Positions 43,049 to 50,555 of a stretch of DNA of 50,555 bases are shown piece after piece (the first letter of the stretch is position 1; each line of letters begins with the position of its first letter). The stretch covers positions 1 to 50,555 of the forward strand of contig SHMW01000023.1 in assembly GCA_008080735.1 (NCBI GenBank). The letters run 5' to 3'. Made by a program: the position numbers and the translations under genes. This DNA is from Promethearchaeota archaeon (GTDB lineage Archaea > Asgardarchaeota > Lokiarchaeia > Sigyniarchaeales > SOKP01). Under the pieces are notes generated by a model. That model did not search any database. It saw only the letters and a list, made by a program, of their open reading frames with translations, and had not been told where the DNA came from.

Positions 43049-44149
43049 ATGGATGTGATAAATATTTCTGAAATTTATGAGGAATTAAGAACTCATCTGG
43101 ATAATTTACCCTCTGGCTATCCTAAAACAGATTCTAAAGTTGAAATTGAGATTTTAAAAGAATTATTTACTCCAGAAGAAGCTTATATTGCTACAAAGCT
43201 TTCGTTTTTTCCTCAAAAAATAAAACAATTGTTTCGTAAATTAGATAAAAATACACTTGTTCTTAATGATTTGGAGAGAATCTTGGATCGGATGGCTGAA
43301 AAAGGATTAATTATGATAAGTGAAAATAATGGAGAAAGGATGTATTCGAACCTTATGTTTCTCGTAGGATTCTATGAATATCAACTTGGTCGATTAAATC
43401 CAACCTTGGTGTCCAATATTTTTCAATATTTCGAAGAGGCCTTTTTTGAAAGAGAATATAATTTAACAGGCATTCCACAATTAAGAACTATTCCAGTAGA
43501 TAAGTCAATCTCCCCAAATTTATCTGTAGCAACCTATGATCGGTTAAGAAATTTTATTGAAAATGCCTCCACAATTGGAATAATGGACTGTATATGTAGG
43601 ATTGCTCATGATACAATTAATGACCCTTGCAAAAAGACGGATTTAAGAGAAACCTGTATGACTTTCGGAACTGCTGCAAAAACATATAAAGAAAAGGGAC
43701 TCGCGAGACTTATCTCTAAAAGTGAAGCCTACGAACTAGCTGATAAATTCGAAGAAGAAGGATTAATAGTTTCACCTTCAAATTCACAAAAGCCTTTCGT
43801 TGTATGCAATTGTTGTGGATGTTGTTGCGAGATAATATCGAATCAGAAAAAATTTGAGAAACCCTCCCAATATTTTGCTACAAATTTTTATGCGTTAGTG
43901 GATGAGGAGGTATGCTTGGGATGCGGTATCTGTGTTGATTCATGTAATATTGGAGCAATTCAATTAGATAATAATGTAAGTAAAATCAATCTTGGGAAAT
44001 GTATTGGCTGTGGAATTTGTGTAACAAGATGTCCAGAAAATGCTATTACACTAAATAAAAAAGATAATGAATTGATTCCACCAAAAAATACTTTAGAAAC
44101 ATATATGAACATGATGAATGAAAAGAAAAAGATTAAATATGAATTATAA
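43049..44149 (+). CDS. Fe-S protein with two C-terminal 4Fe-4S clusters
   Basis: 366 residues from ATG 43049. The frame is open from 42968, but the extra 27 residues cover the operator and promoter. N-terminal about 150 residues: helical, winged-helix-like (ILKELFTPEEAYIATKLSFFPQKIKQLF, LERILDRMAEKGLIMI). Then Cys-rich elements: MDCICRIAHDTINDPC, then CNCCGCCC. Last, a two-cluster ferredoxin: CLGCGICVDSCNIGAI and CIGCGICVTRCPENAI. Similar archaeal proteins are annotated only as 4Fe-4S binding; the function is probably electron transfer or metal/redox sensing. The gene leads an operon with TIGR04076 and DUF6125 proteins. Confidence 0.8.
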   Translation: MDVINISEIYEELRTHLDNLPSGYPKTDSKVEIEILKELFTPEEAYIATKLSFFPQKIKQLFRKLDKNTLVLNDLERILDRMAEKGLIMISENNGERMYSNLMFLVGFYEYQLGRLNPTLVSNIFQYFEEAFFEREYNLTGIPQLRTIPVDKSISPNLSVATYDRLRNFIENASTIGIMDCICRIAHDTINDPCKKTDLRETCMTFGTAAKTYKEKGLARLISKSEAYELADKFEEEGLIVSPSNSQKPFVVCNCCGCCCEIISNQKKFEKPSQYFATNFYALVDEEVCLGCGICVDSCNIGAIQLDNNVSKINLGKCIGCGICVTRCPENAITLNKKDNELIPPKNTLETYMNMMNEKKKIKYEL

Positions 44150-44168
44150 AAAGGAGGAATAAGAAAAT

Positions 44169-44609
44169 ATGGAAATTAATGAGGGATTAAAACAAAATTT
44201 GATGGAGAGAATGGAGTATTCTACAGAAGAATTAGATATATTCTTAAATAATCCACGTAATAAGAAAGTTCTTGCAAAATCTCTTAACTTATTAGGAAAA
44301 ACGATTATTTTCGAAGTAGTGGAATCTCACGGATGCAATAGTTTACACAAAGTTGGAGATAAGTTTTATTTTGATGGCGCTGGAAATCTTTTAACAAAAT
44401 TATCCCCTAAGAAAATATGTATATACGCTTTAGCGGAGCTTGATAAGCTAATCTTTGCAGCAAATGAATTATTGTATGCTGGGGTTAATCCAAATGACAT
44501 TGTTTTCGATAGAGCCAGTTGTTTTGACGTAGGCTTAAAATGTGGTGGATGGGGTCAAATAATTATGAAAATATCTGTTGTTGATCGGGAGAAAATAAAG
44601 AATGTCTGA
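44169..44609 (+). CDS. TIGR04076-like small protein
   Basis: 146 residues. After a helical N-terminus, the TIGR04076-like core reads IIFEVVESHGCNSLHKVGDKFYF, then CIYALAELDKLIFAANELLYAGV, with Cys near CFDVGLKCGGWGQIIMKISV. The family is small, Cys-containing and uncharacterised, often in anaerobes. An AAGGAGGAA ribosome site stands 11 bases before the ATG, one of the clearest in the window. It is the middle gene of the operon; its stop overlaps the next start by 8 bp. Confidence 0.7.
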   Translation: MEINEGLKQNLMERMEYSTEELDIFLNNPRNKKVLAKSLNLLGKTIIFEVVESHGCNSLHKVGDKFYFDGAGNLLTKLSPKKICIYALAELDKLIFAANELLYAGVNPNDIVFDRASCFDVGLKCGGWGQIIMKISVVDREKIKNV

Positions 44610-45129
44610 TATAGAGAGATTTTTTAAAATTAAGAACAAAAATACTGAAGAGTTAAAAGAGATTCTGATAAAAAATTGGATGAGTCATGATGGATTTTGG
44701 TTTTTTCATTGCTTACAACTTTGCGGAATAGAAAAAACTAATATAATCAATAGAGCTGCTGTCAGATCGATGAGTTTGCTTGAAATTGAGCGACTAAAAA
44801 AAATGTTTGAAATAGAGATTATAAGTACTTTTGATGACTTAAAAAATGTCATACATCTAATCTTTCAGGTGGTAAAAGCAAATTTCATGGATTTTGAATA
44901 TTTTTTTCCAAAAGATAATGTAATAATATTCAGAATGAATAACTGTTTTGCTCATGATGGTGTTAAAAGGATAGGAGCATTAGAAGAATACAAATGTGGA
45001 ATATTTTTGAGAATTGACTGCTGGTTAGAAGGATTAGATTTGGAATATGAAACGAATCCCGAGGATTTTGGGTGCTTATTAAGAGATTATGGAAAATGCG
45101 AAAGAAAATATTTATTCAAATTTAAATAA
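44602..45129 (+). CDS. DUF6125-like protein
   Basis: 175 residues. IKNWMSHDGFWFFHCLQLCGIEKTNIINRAAVRSM is the family start (W-x2-HDG), followed by a helical part (LIFQVVKANFMDFEYFFP) and VIIFRMNNCFAHDGVKRIGALEEYKCGIFLRIDCWLEGLDLEYE. Six Cys, including several in the second half, could bind metal or an Fe-S cluster. The family is uncharacterised and often encoded beside TIGR04076 or ferredoxin-like genes. It is the last gene of the operon, overlapping the preceding gene. Confidence 0.7.
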   Translation: MSDIERFFKIKNKNTEELKEILIKNWMSHDGFWFFHCLQLCGIEKTNIINRAAVRSMSLLEIERLKKMFEIEIISTFDDLKNVIHLIFQVVKANFMDFEYFFPKDNVIIFRMNNCFAHDGVKRIGALEEYKCGIFLRIDCWLEGLDLEYETNPEDFGCLLRDYGKCERKYLFKFK

Positions 45130-45224
45130 CTTTTATTTTTCTTAAAACTCAAGAATAAAAACAAGAGAAAGTTCTATAGAGATAATTATAGCTCCGAAAA
45201 AGATTTTTATTAGGTTTTAGCGGA

Positions 45225-45683
45225 TTGTTAATTGAGGTTACGAATTATGATTTCTCTGATGAATCTTTTTTAATTCGCTCAGCTGTTTTTTTAGGAATTA
45301 CTTTCAGTTTAATTTTGATATTTGAGATAACCCAGAAAAAATCACTTCAGTTCCGCGGTCTCTCATTAGCAATAATCGCGGGTTTATGGGCTATGATTCA
45401 GAATTTTCTAATGGCATTTTTTACTGCAGCTATTTCAAAAGTAACTAGCGGAAGTGTAGAATTAATCTGGATCTTTATGATGATTATCGGAGGAGTATTA
45501 GCGTTTTTGTCTTTAGCAATTAGTATTGCTAGAATGCAAGTTGGGTTTAGGTATAACGATGCTCATTTAGCCATTCCAGTAAGAGAAATTCCAACTCAAT
45601 TTGATCCGGCATTTCTGTATGTCATTGTTTTTGCGCTGACCCCACCAGTCCTTATTCCATACCATTTCTATATATTTCAATAG
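45225..45683 (+). CDS. Small four-helix membrane protein
   Basis: 152 residues with four hydrophobic segments (about 17-36, 46-70, 78-100, 127-148). The stretch between the last two (RMQVGFRYNDAHLAIPVREIPTQFDPA) is a soluble loop. No motif is recognised. TTG at 45225 starts the frame and no convincing ribosome site is seen, so the start is uncertain. It is same-strand and 95 bp after the DUF6125 gene, but probably separate. Confidence 0.55.
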   Translation: MLIEVTNYDFSDESFLIRSAVFLGITFSLILIFEITQKKSLQFRGLSLAIIAGLWAMIQNFLMAFFTAAISKVTSGSVELIWIFMMIIGGVLAFLSLAISIARMQVGFRYNDAHLAIPVREIPTQFDPAFLYVIVFALTPPVLIPYHFYIFQ

Positions 45684-45826
45684 TTTTAATCATTATTAGC
45701 ACATTCGTTTTAGCAAAACGGCAAGCTCAACTTGAAGAAATTGATCTCATTGAGGAAATTGATGAGTTAATCTAAAAATGGATATTTGAAATTTAACTAA
45801 AAATTTCTTTCTTCTAACTATTTAGA

Positions 45827-46339
45827 TTATTCGAATAGCTCCTTGCTTAATTTTAGTACTCGAGAATAGAATTCTATCAATTTTTCTACTTGTGAGGTTA
45901 AATAATTCAAATGTTCAGAGATCTCTTTATTTTTATCTTGTTGATTTTTTGGAATCTCATTTTGTATTCTGACTAAATTATTTTTTAATTCTTCACTTTC
46001 TTTTATTAGATATTTGAATCTTTTAGAAGCAATTTGATTAATCGATTTGGACATATAATATTTTCTTTCTCTTCTATCATTTTCATTGATTTTTTCAACA
46101 AAATCGCAATATTGTAAATCAACGAGCTTATTCAATAATCTAGATGCTGTACTCACAGACCTATCAATCATCTCTGCTATTTCTTGCTGGTCTAAACCCT
46201 CTTCCGGATTATTTGCCTTATAGGATAATATAGCAAATATTTGACCGAGAGTTTGTGTAAATCCTCTCTTTTCATACAACTTTCCGAATAATTGAATATA
46301 ATGCTTTTCAGGTTGACTAAAATAATTGGTTTTAGGCAT
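45827..46339 (-). CDS. GbsR/MarR-family transcription regulator
   Basis: 170 residues from ATG 46339; the open frame extends to 46423 through the operator and is not believed there. The winged helix spans KHYIQLFGKLYEKRGFTQTLGQIFAILSYKANNPEEGLDQQEIAEMIDRSVSTASRLLNKLVDL, with wing and dimer helices in the last third (coiled-coil-like HLNYLTSQVEKLIEFYS). It is divergent from an acyltransferase-like gene, with a 26-bp near-perfect palindrome in between. The expected role is autorepression and repression of that gene. Confidence 0.85.
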   Translation of the reverse strand: MPKTNYFSQPEKHYIQLFGKLYEKRGFTQTLGQIFAILSYKANNPEEGLDQQEIAEMIDRSVSTASRLLNKLVDLQYCDFVEKINENDRRERKYYMSKSINQIASKRFKYLIKESEELKNNLVRIQNEIPKNQQDKNKEISEHLNYLTSQVEKLIEFYSRVLKLSKELFE

Positions 46340-46395
46340 TGAAATTATACTCAAAATTTTTATAATAAAATAAATGAAAAAGTTTATAAAAATGT

Positions 46396-46421
46396 GATGA
46401 TTGCACAATTGTGCAACCATC
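46396..46421. promoter_or_regulatory. 26-bp near-perfect palindrome, candidate GbsR/MarR operator
   Basis: The core TTGCACAATTGTGCAA (46401-46416) is a perfect 16-bp palindrome. GATG and CATC flanks extend it to 26 bp, with one mismatched pair (A and C next to the core). A TATA-like TTTATAAA at 46383-46390 lies about 50 bp before the plus-strand ATG (46438), so the site overlaps the expected transcription start. The opposite strand has TTATAATC near 46430 for the regulator gene. Confidence 0.75.
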
Positions 46422-46437
46422 AAAATGAGATTATAAT

Positions 46438-47814
46438 ATGAAAAAGAAAAAAGTTGGAAATTCAGAATTGAGAAATTTTAATAGCTATGAAAGAAATTTG
46501 TCTGCCTTTGAAAGAATGCACTTAAAGCAACCTAATGCTAATGTTGTCATGGTGGCTCAGATTAAGGGAATAATTCGAGCAGAACATCTTAAGATCATAA
46601 TAAATGACTTGATAATAAAGCATCCACTAATTAAAGTGAAAATAAAATTTGATAACCGAGGTAATGCGAAATTTGTCACCTCAAGAGTAGAATCGCCGTC
46701 CATTGATGAGTTTCCAAGAAAAGATGATAATTTCTGGAAAACTATTGTTAAAGAAGAAATTAGTGAAAAATTTAATATAGAAAGTGGTCCATTAATACGA
46801 TTCAAATTACTAGTCGGAAAAGAATTAATAGATCTAATAATCACATCACATCATTCCATTTGTGATGGTTTATCAATTGTGTTCTTAATTAGAGATATCT
46901 TGGAATTGATAAGTGCACCTCAAGAATCTGTTGAAAATCGTTTAAATCCACCCGAATTAAATGAGAACTCAATTCCTGTATCTGTTTCAGGTGGAATTTT
47001 GAAGAGTTTTATAATGAAACTTATCAATAAGAAATGGGAAAAAGAAAAGAGCCGGTTTGAAAGAGTAGATTTTGATAAACTTCATGAGCAATTTTGGGTT
47101 GATCATAATAATAATGTTCATGTGTTCAAGTTAGATTCAAATGTTTATTCTAAGCTTATTCATAAATCCCAAAAGAAACACGTTTCGGTTTCGAGTATAC
47201 TTATTGCACTAATTCTAAAAGCTCATAATTCTATTGCACTAGAACTAAAAGGAAATCATGAATCTATCATTTCGGTGGATTTTCGAGATTATTTAAAACC
47301 TCCTGCTAAAGAAACATTTGGTAAATTTGCATCTGCGATACGACCAAAATTAGAATATGATACATCAATTAGTTTTTGGGAAAATGCACAAAAAATAAAT
47401 GAGAAAATCCATAATTTATTGAAATTAGAAAATATATTTCAATCCTTTCAATTGAATGATTTCGATCCAAATCTGATTGATGCCTTCTGGTACACCAAAT
47501 TTGGGGAAATTTCTAATAAATTCGTGGAAAAATTTCTAAAAAAAATGCATCTGGATGAAGTATATCACAGTTTTATTTTAACGAATCTAGGAAAAATACA
47601 AATCGAAAAACATTATGGCAACTATATATTAAATTCTATTCATGGACCATATATTTACAGTGATACAATTGAGAAATATTTTGGTGTTATAACTTTGAAT
47701 GAGGAGATGTTTATCAGTATTAGCTATGGAGAAAATACCATATCGACATCTAAAATCATCAAATTAAAAAACCGATTTCTTGACCATTTAGAGGAGATGC
47801 TCTATAGTGAATGA
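46438..47814 (+). CDS. Condensation-domain-like acyltransferase
   Basis: 458 residues. The active-site motif HHSICDG (His138, His139, Asp143, Gly144) is the HHxxxDG of CoA-dependent acyltransferases, NRPS condensation domains and alcohol/wax-ester acyltransferases. The start (LSAFERMHLKQPNANVVMVAQIKG ... EHLKIIINDLIIKHPLIKVKI) and later parts (VSVDFRDYLKPPAKETFGKFASAIRPKL) fit the two-lobed fold. It is a stand-alone gene without carrier protein or adenylation neighbours. An O- or N-acyltransferase acting on a lipid is one possibility. Expression is probably controlled by the divergent GbsR/MarR protein. Confidence 0.8.
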   Translation: MKKKKVGNSELRNFNSYERNLSAFERMHLKQPNANVVMVAQIKGIIRAEHLKIIINDLIIKHPLIKVKIKFDNRGNAKFVTSRVESPSIDEFPRKDDNFWKTIVKEEISEKFNIESGPLIRFKLLVGKELIDLIITSHHSICDGLSIVFLIRDILELISAPQESVENRLNPPELNENSIPVSVSGGILKSFIMKLINKKWEKEKSRFERVDFDKLHEQFWVDHNNNVHVFKLDSNVYSKLIHKSQKKHVSVSSILIALILKAHNSIALELKGNHESIISVDFRDYLKPPAKETFGKFASAIRPKLEYDTSISFWENAQKINEKIHNLLKLENIFQSFQLNDFDPNLIDAFWYTKFGEISNKFVEKFLKKMHLDEVYHSFILTNLGKIQIEKHYGNYILNSIHGPYIYSDTIEKYFGVITLNEEMFISISYGENTISTSKIIKLKNRFLDHLEEMLYSE

Positions 47815-47957
47815 AAATAAACAAGAACTATTGTATCTTAAAGTTCTCATTAGTAAATTTCAATTTCAACTTGATATAAGTTGAATAAGATCGGTGACAA
47901 TTAAAAAGAATAATAGTTTTTATCAAAAAGTAACAAAAACGAGATGAATTAGGAAAA

Positions 47958-48278
47958 ATGGATTTAAATGAAAAGATAATAGAAAAATCAAAATTAAATG
48001 ATATAGAATTAGAGGAATTCTATAAAAGGAGTGAGAAGATTCAAGGTCATTCTCTTGCTTTTCGAACTATGATGAGCTCAACCAGGAGAAAGATCTTACA
48101 ATATATTGGAGAGGAGATAAAAAGTACTGAGGAAATATGTGAAAACTTTAACATGGACGAGACACAAATTAAATATCATCTCTCCATGCTGGAACAAGCT
48201 TTATATATCATTGAATCTCCCCTCGGTTGGAAAGCGACTCCAAGTGGGATTGGGTTCATTTTAAATACAAAGTTATAA
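47958..48278 (+). CDS. Small winged-helix (ArsR-like) regulator
   Basis: 106 residues. The helix-turn-helix core is SSTRRKILQYIGEEIKSTEEICENFNMDETQIKYHLSMLEQALYIIES, followed by a short wing (LGWKATPSGIGFILNTKL). There is no metal-binding cysteine set and no sensor domain. It starts 24 bp before the ThDP enzyme gene on the same strand, so the two probably form an operon and it may regulate it. Confidence 0.75.
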   Translation: MDLNEKIIEKSKLNDIELEEFYKRSEKIQGHSLAFRTMMSSTRRKILQYIGEEIKSTEEICENFNMDETQIKYHLSMLEQALYIIESPLGWKATPSGIGFILNTKL

Positions 48279-48302
48279 TTTCCGAGAGGTTGATAAAAGA
48301 AA

Positions 48303-50048
48303 ATGTCTACTTTGGATAAAAATGGAGGAGATCTTCTTATTGAAAGTTTGCATGCTTTAGATATTGATATCAAATATATCTTTGGAATAACTGGTTCTGA
48401 AATCCTTAGAATATATGATGCGATATATCGAAAAGGAAAAGATTTTGGAATACGATCAATCATGGTTCGTCATGAACAAGGAGGAGGTCATGCTGCCGAT
48501 TGTTTTGCTCGTGTTTCTGGTGGTTTAGGGATATGTTTGGGTACCGTCGGACCGGGAGTCACCCACATGGTGCCTGCAGTTGCAACAGCTTATGCAGATT
48601 CTATACCTTTGCTTGTGCTAGGTGCTCAAGTTGGAAAAATGTTTGATGGAATAGGGATGATCCAATCCTCCATTGATCAGATAGCTCTAATGAAGCCTAT
48701 CACAAAAATGCAATTTGCAGTAGAGTATCCGGAAGAGATTCCAAATGTTGTAAAGAAGGCTGCTGAAACGACTCTGGAAGGAAGGAGAGGACCTGTGTTC
48801 ATAGAACTTAGGGAGACAGCTTTGGTCAGAACGATTAAACAACAAGATTTTTCCTTTCCTGATAATCTAAGAATTGAATTCGATAAATATCGTATCAGAG
48901 GTAATAAAAAGGATATTAAAGCTGCCATTAATCTATTAAAATCAGCCAAGAAACCCATGATTATTGCGGGAGGTGGTGCAACGGCTTCTAAAGCTTCTGA
49001 CCAACTACAAATCCTTTCTGAAAGCTATAGAATTCCCGTAGCTACGACAATAAATGGAATTGGATTAATGTCAGGAAAGAATACTACATTTTTAGGGTCC
49101 TATCTTACTTCAAGTCCTTATCGTAAAGCTATTGCCGAAGCAGACCTAGTATTATCCATCGGTTGTAAATGGGATTATACTGTATTTTACGGATCTGCTC
49201 CTTTATGGAATCAAGAACAAAATATCATTCAAGTGGATATTGATCCTACAGAAATTGGAAAAAATCGCAATGTCGAAGTTGGGATTTTAGGGGACTGCAA
49301 GACCGTGCTTGGTCAATTAATCTCGGGTATGAATAAGGAAATATTTCCATCACATATGGCAAAATGGCATGAATGGAATAATAATCTTCAGAAATACCAT
49401 GATATTGATAAAAAGGCTATTAATGAAATCTTAATCTCGAAAGGAGATTTAATGAAACCTCAAGAACTTGTATTAAGAATTTATGATTTTTTTCCAGAAA
49501 ATACAATTTATACTATTGATGGAGGAGATATCATGGTCTATAGTCTAACCTATGCAAATTATCGAAATCGTACCCCTCGCAGCATCATATTCCCTACTGC
49601 TATGGGACATTTGGGTGTTGGTATTCCATATGCTATTGGAGCAAAATTGGCGAAACCGAACAATCCGGTGGTTTGTATTACTGGAGATGGAAGCTCACTA
49701 TTTAATATTCAAGAACTAGAGACAGCCGTAAGGCTTGAATTACCAATAATCTGCGTGATAAGCAATAATAATTGTTGGGGAATGATTAAGGGGAACCAAA
49801 AGCAATTTTTAGAGAAGAGATATATTGATGTTGATTTACCACCAACCAATTATGCTAAAATAGCAGAGAGTTTCGGATGTTATACGGAAAATGTTAATAA
49901 TAGAGAGGAATTACTACAAGCCCTTGAAAATTCATTCCAAAGTTCAATTCCTTCAGTGATTGATGTAAAGACTGCTTTTGAACCTTCACCTACGATCGCT
50001 ATGATTAATCTGTTCAAGAAAAGTAGAGGTCTTTATGGTTCAATCTAA
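48303..50048 (+). CDS. Thiamine-diphosphate-dependent enzyme (acetolactate synthase / decarboxylase family)
   Basis: 581 residues with the three-domain layout. Pyr domain: RHEQGGGHAADCFAR with catalytic Glu58, then GTVGPGVTHMVPAVATAYADSIPLL. Central domain: KKPMIIAGGGATASKA and DLVLSIGCKWDY. ThDP domain: GDGSSLFNIQELETAVRLELPIICVISNN with the GDG...NN Mg/ThDP motif (GDG at 461-463). It resembles acetolactate synthase large subunits and 2-oxoacid decarboxylases. No small regulatory subunit or branched-chain gene is adjacent, so the real substrate is unknown. The start ATG 48303 follows GAGAGGTTG. Confidence 0.85.
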   Translation: MSTLDKNGGDLLIESLHALDIDIKYIFGITGSEILRIYDAIYRKGKDFGIRSIMVRHEQGGGHAADCFARVSGGLGICLGTVGPGVTHMVPAVATAYADSIPLLVLGAQVGKMFDGIGMIQSSIDQIALMKPITKMQFAVEYPEEIPNVVKKAAETTLEGRRGPVFIELRETALVRTIKQQDFSFPDNLRIEFDKYRIRGNKKDIKAAINLLKSAKKPMIIAGGGATASKASDQLQILSESYRIPVATTINGIGLMSGKNTTFLGSYLTSSPYRKAIAEADLVLSIGCKWDYTVFYGSAPLWNQEQNIIQVDIDPTEIGKNRNVEVGILGDCKTVLGQLISGMNKEIFPSHMAKWHEWNNNLQKYHDIDKKAINEILISKGDLMKPQELVLRIYDFFPENTIYTIDGGDIMVYSLTYANYRNRTPRSIIFPTAMGHLGVGIPYAIGAKLAKPNNPVVCITGDGSSLFNIQELETAVRLELPIICVISNNNCWGMIKGNQKQFLEKRYIDVDLPPTNYAKIAESFGCYTENVNNREELLQALENSFQSSIPSVIDVKTAFEPSPTIAMINLFKKSRGLYGSI

Positions 50049-50273
50049 TTTATTATGTATCTAATTCTTAGATTAAATGATGGCATTAATTTTAAATTTC
50101 TAATTTTTTTATATTTAAAAGCTAGATTAACAATCACCCAAGATAAATTAAGCTAGACTAATTCATATTCTATATTATTCCGAAAAGAATCTTCTCGACA
50201 ATTATAATTAGGAGAAATTTAATAAATTTGTAAAGTTGGAATTAATTTCAATAAAAAATTGGAAATGGGAGTA

Positions 50274-50483
50274 TCATCTCTGAACAACAAATGTATGATG
50301 AGATGTGAGAGAATCGATCTGCTCTATAGGATCTATACTCAACCTCCACCCATAAAAATTCACTGTAATATTTGATTTGAAGATATCAACTACCATAAAT
50401 CCAGATTTTTCGTAACTTGGAAGATCCTCCTCAACAATTAGGTCAACGGGAGGTGCCGCCTCTATACCTCTTTGGACATAAGG
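50274..50483 (-). pseudogene. C-terminal fragment, possibly of a metallophosphoesterase
   Basis: The minus-strand frame reads PYVQRGIEAAPPVDLIVEE, then DLPSYEKSGFMVVDIFKSN and ITVNFYGWRLSIDPIEQID, ending in VVQR. GIE-x-APPVD-x-IVEEDLP and GFMVVDIF resemble the beta-rich end of calcineurin-like phosphoesterases, but this is uncertain. An in-frame TGA at its upstream end closes the frame, while another frame (to the window edge) reads NGSYPLLIGKEGLTLCP, so a frameshift is likely or the gene is degraded. The 225 bp between it and the ThDP gene hold nothing recognisable. Confidence 0.35.
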
Positions 50484-50555
50484 TCAATCCTTCTTTTCCT
50501 ATCAATAGTGGGTATGAGCCGTTTATCTTAGATTTTAAACCATTTTAACTTTCTT

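Noticed and set aside
46340..46423. N-terminal extension of the GbsR/MarR gene
   Set aside because: It runs through the 26-bp palindrome and encodes an odd hydrophobic stretch (FINFFIYFIIKILSII); ATG 46339 gives a normal family start.
1..50555. tRNA, rRNA, CRISPR arrays, insertion sequences
   Set aside because: I looked for T-loop-like GGTTCRANNC, cloverleaf arms, regularly spaced identical repeats and transposase motifs by eye and found none; a tRNAscan or Infernal run would be decisive.

Overview
The window looks like an AT-rich archaeal chromosome, most likely an Asgard (Lokiarchaeia-like) lineage, although that rank is inferred from gene content only. The domain assignment is strong. A minus-strand run (31245-34402) encodes a geranylgeranyl reductase, GGGP synthase and DGGGP synthase, which make archaeal ether lipids. 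The window also has FO (coenzyme F420 chromophore) synthase genes cofG and cofH, tetrahydromethanopterin (H4MPT) genes mptD and mptG, DUF447, DUF1464, TrmB-type and other archaeal regulators, and TATA-like promoters. No tRNA, rRNA, CRISPR array or insertion sequence was recognised.

Layout. 1-3133 is visibly richer in G+C than the rest. It carries a partial membrane protein, a small acidic protein, an NAD-dependent DNA ligase (ligA) and a second BRCT gene. That BRCT gene is cut off at about 3125-3133, exactly where composition changes, so this is either a mobile or viral segment or an assembly join. 3180-7592 is a tight operon: a metal-dependent deaminase-like amidohydrolase, an ArfC-type reductase, CofG, CofH and a small monooxygenase-fold protein. 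Together these look like a 5-amino-6-ribitylamino-uracil to FO pathway, and the amidohydrolase is a good candidate for the deamination step. 7605-10276 holds a DHPS-like protein and a DUF1464 protein. 10467-16343 holds a winged-helix regulator, a divergent glycyl radical enzyme (GRE), its activase and a tandem split-barrel flavoprotein-like protein. A cytoplasmic-type sulfatase follows. 18010-20194 has DUF447, mptD and mptG.

20342-25907 is the iron-uptake region: an EVE protein, FeoB, a TRASH-type zinc finger, a lone receiver domain, FeoA and small ORFs. FeoA and FeoB share a DtxR/IdeR-like dyad upstream. 26102-31115 holds a selenophosphate-synthetase-related protein, a zinc-ribbon/LURP-one fusion, LarE and two membrane proteins. 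31245-34402 is the ether-lipid operon. It is followed by a 950-residue SIR2-TPR protein and a polyprenol-kinase-like membrane enzyme.

38357-42000 carries two convergent Gfo/Idh/MocA oxidoreductases flanked by gene remnants (PIN domain, alpha/beta hydrolase, V4R-like). 42037-45129 is a TrmB regulator divergent from an Fe-S protein / TIGR04076 / DUF6125 operon, with a perfect 16-bp palindrome between them. 45827-50048 has a GbsR/MarR regulator divergent from a condensation-domain-like acyltransferase across a 26-bp near-perfect palindrome, then a small winged-helix protein and a ThDP enzyme. The window ends in a broken C-terminal fragment.

The most notable themes are the deaminase-reductase-CofG-CofH operon, the GRE cassette with its dyad, the shared feo box, the two palindromic operators next to divergent regulators, and the abrupt ligase/BRCT junction. 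Function calls come from motif reading only; no database search was possible.
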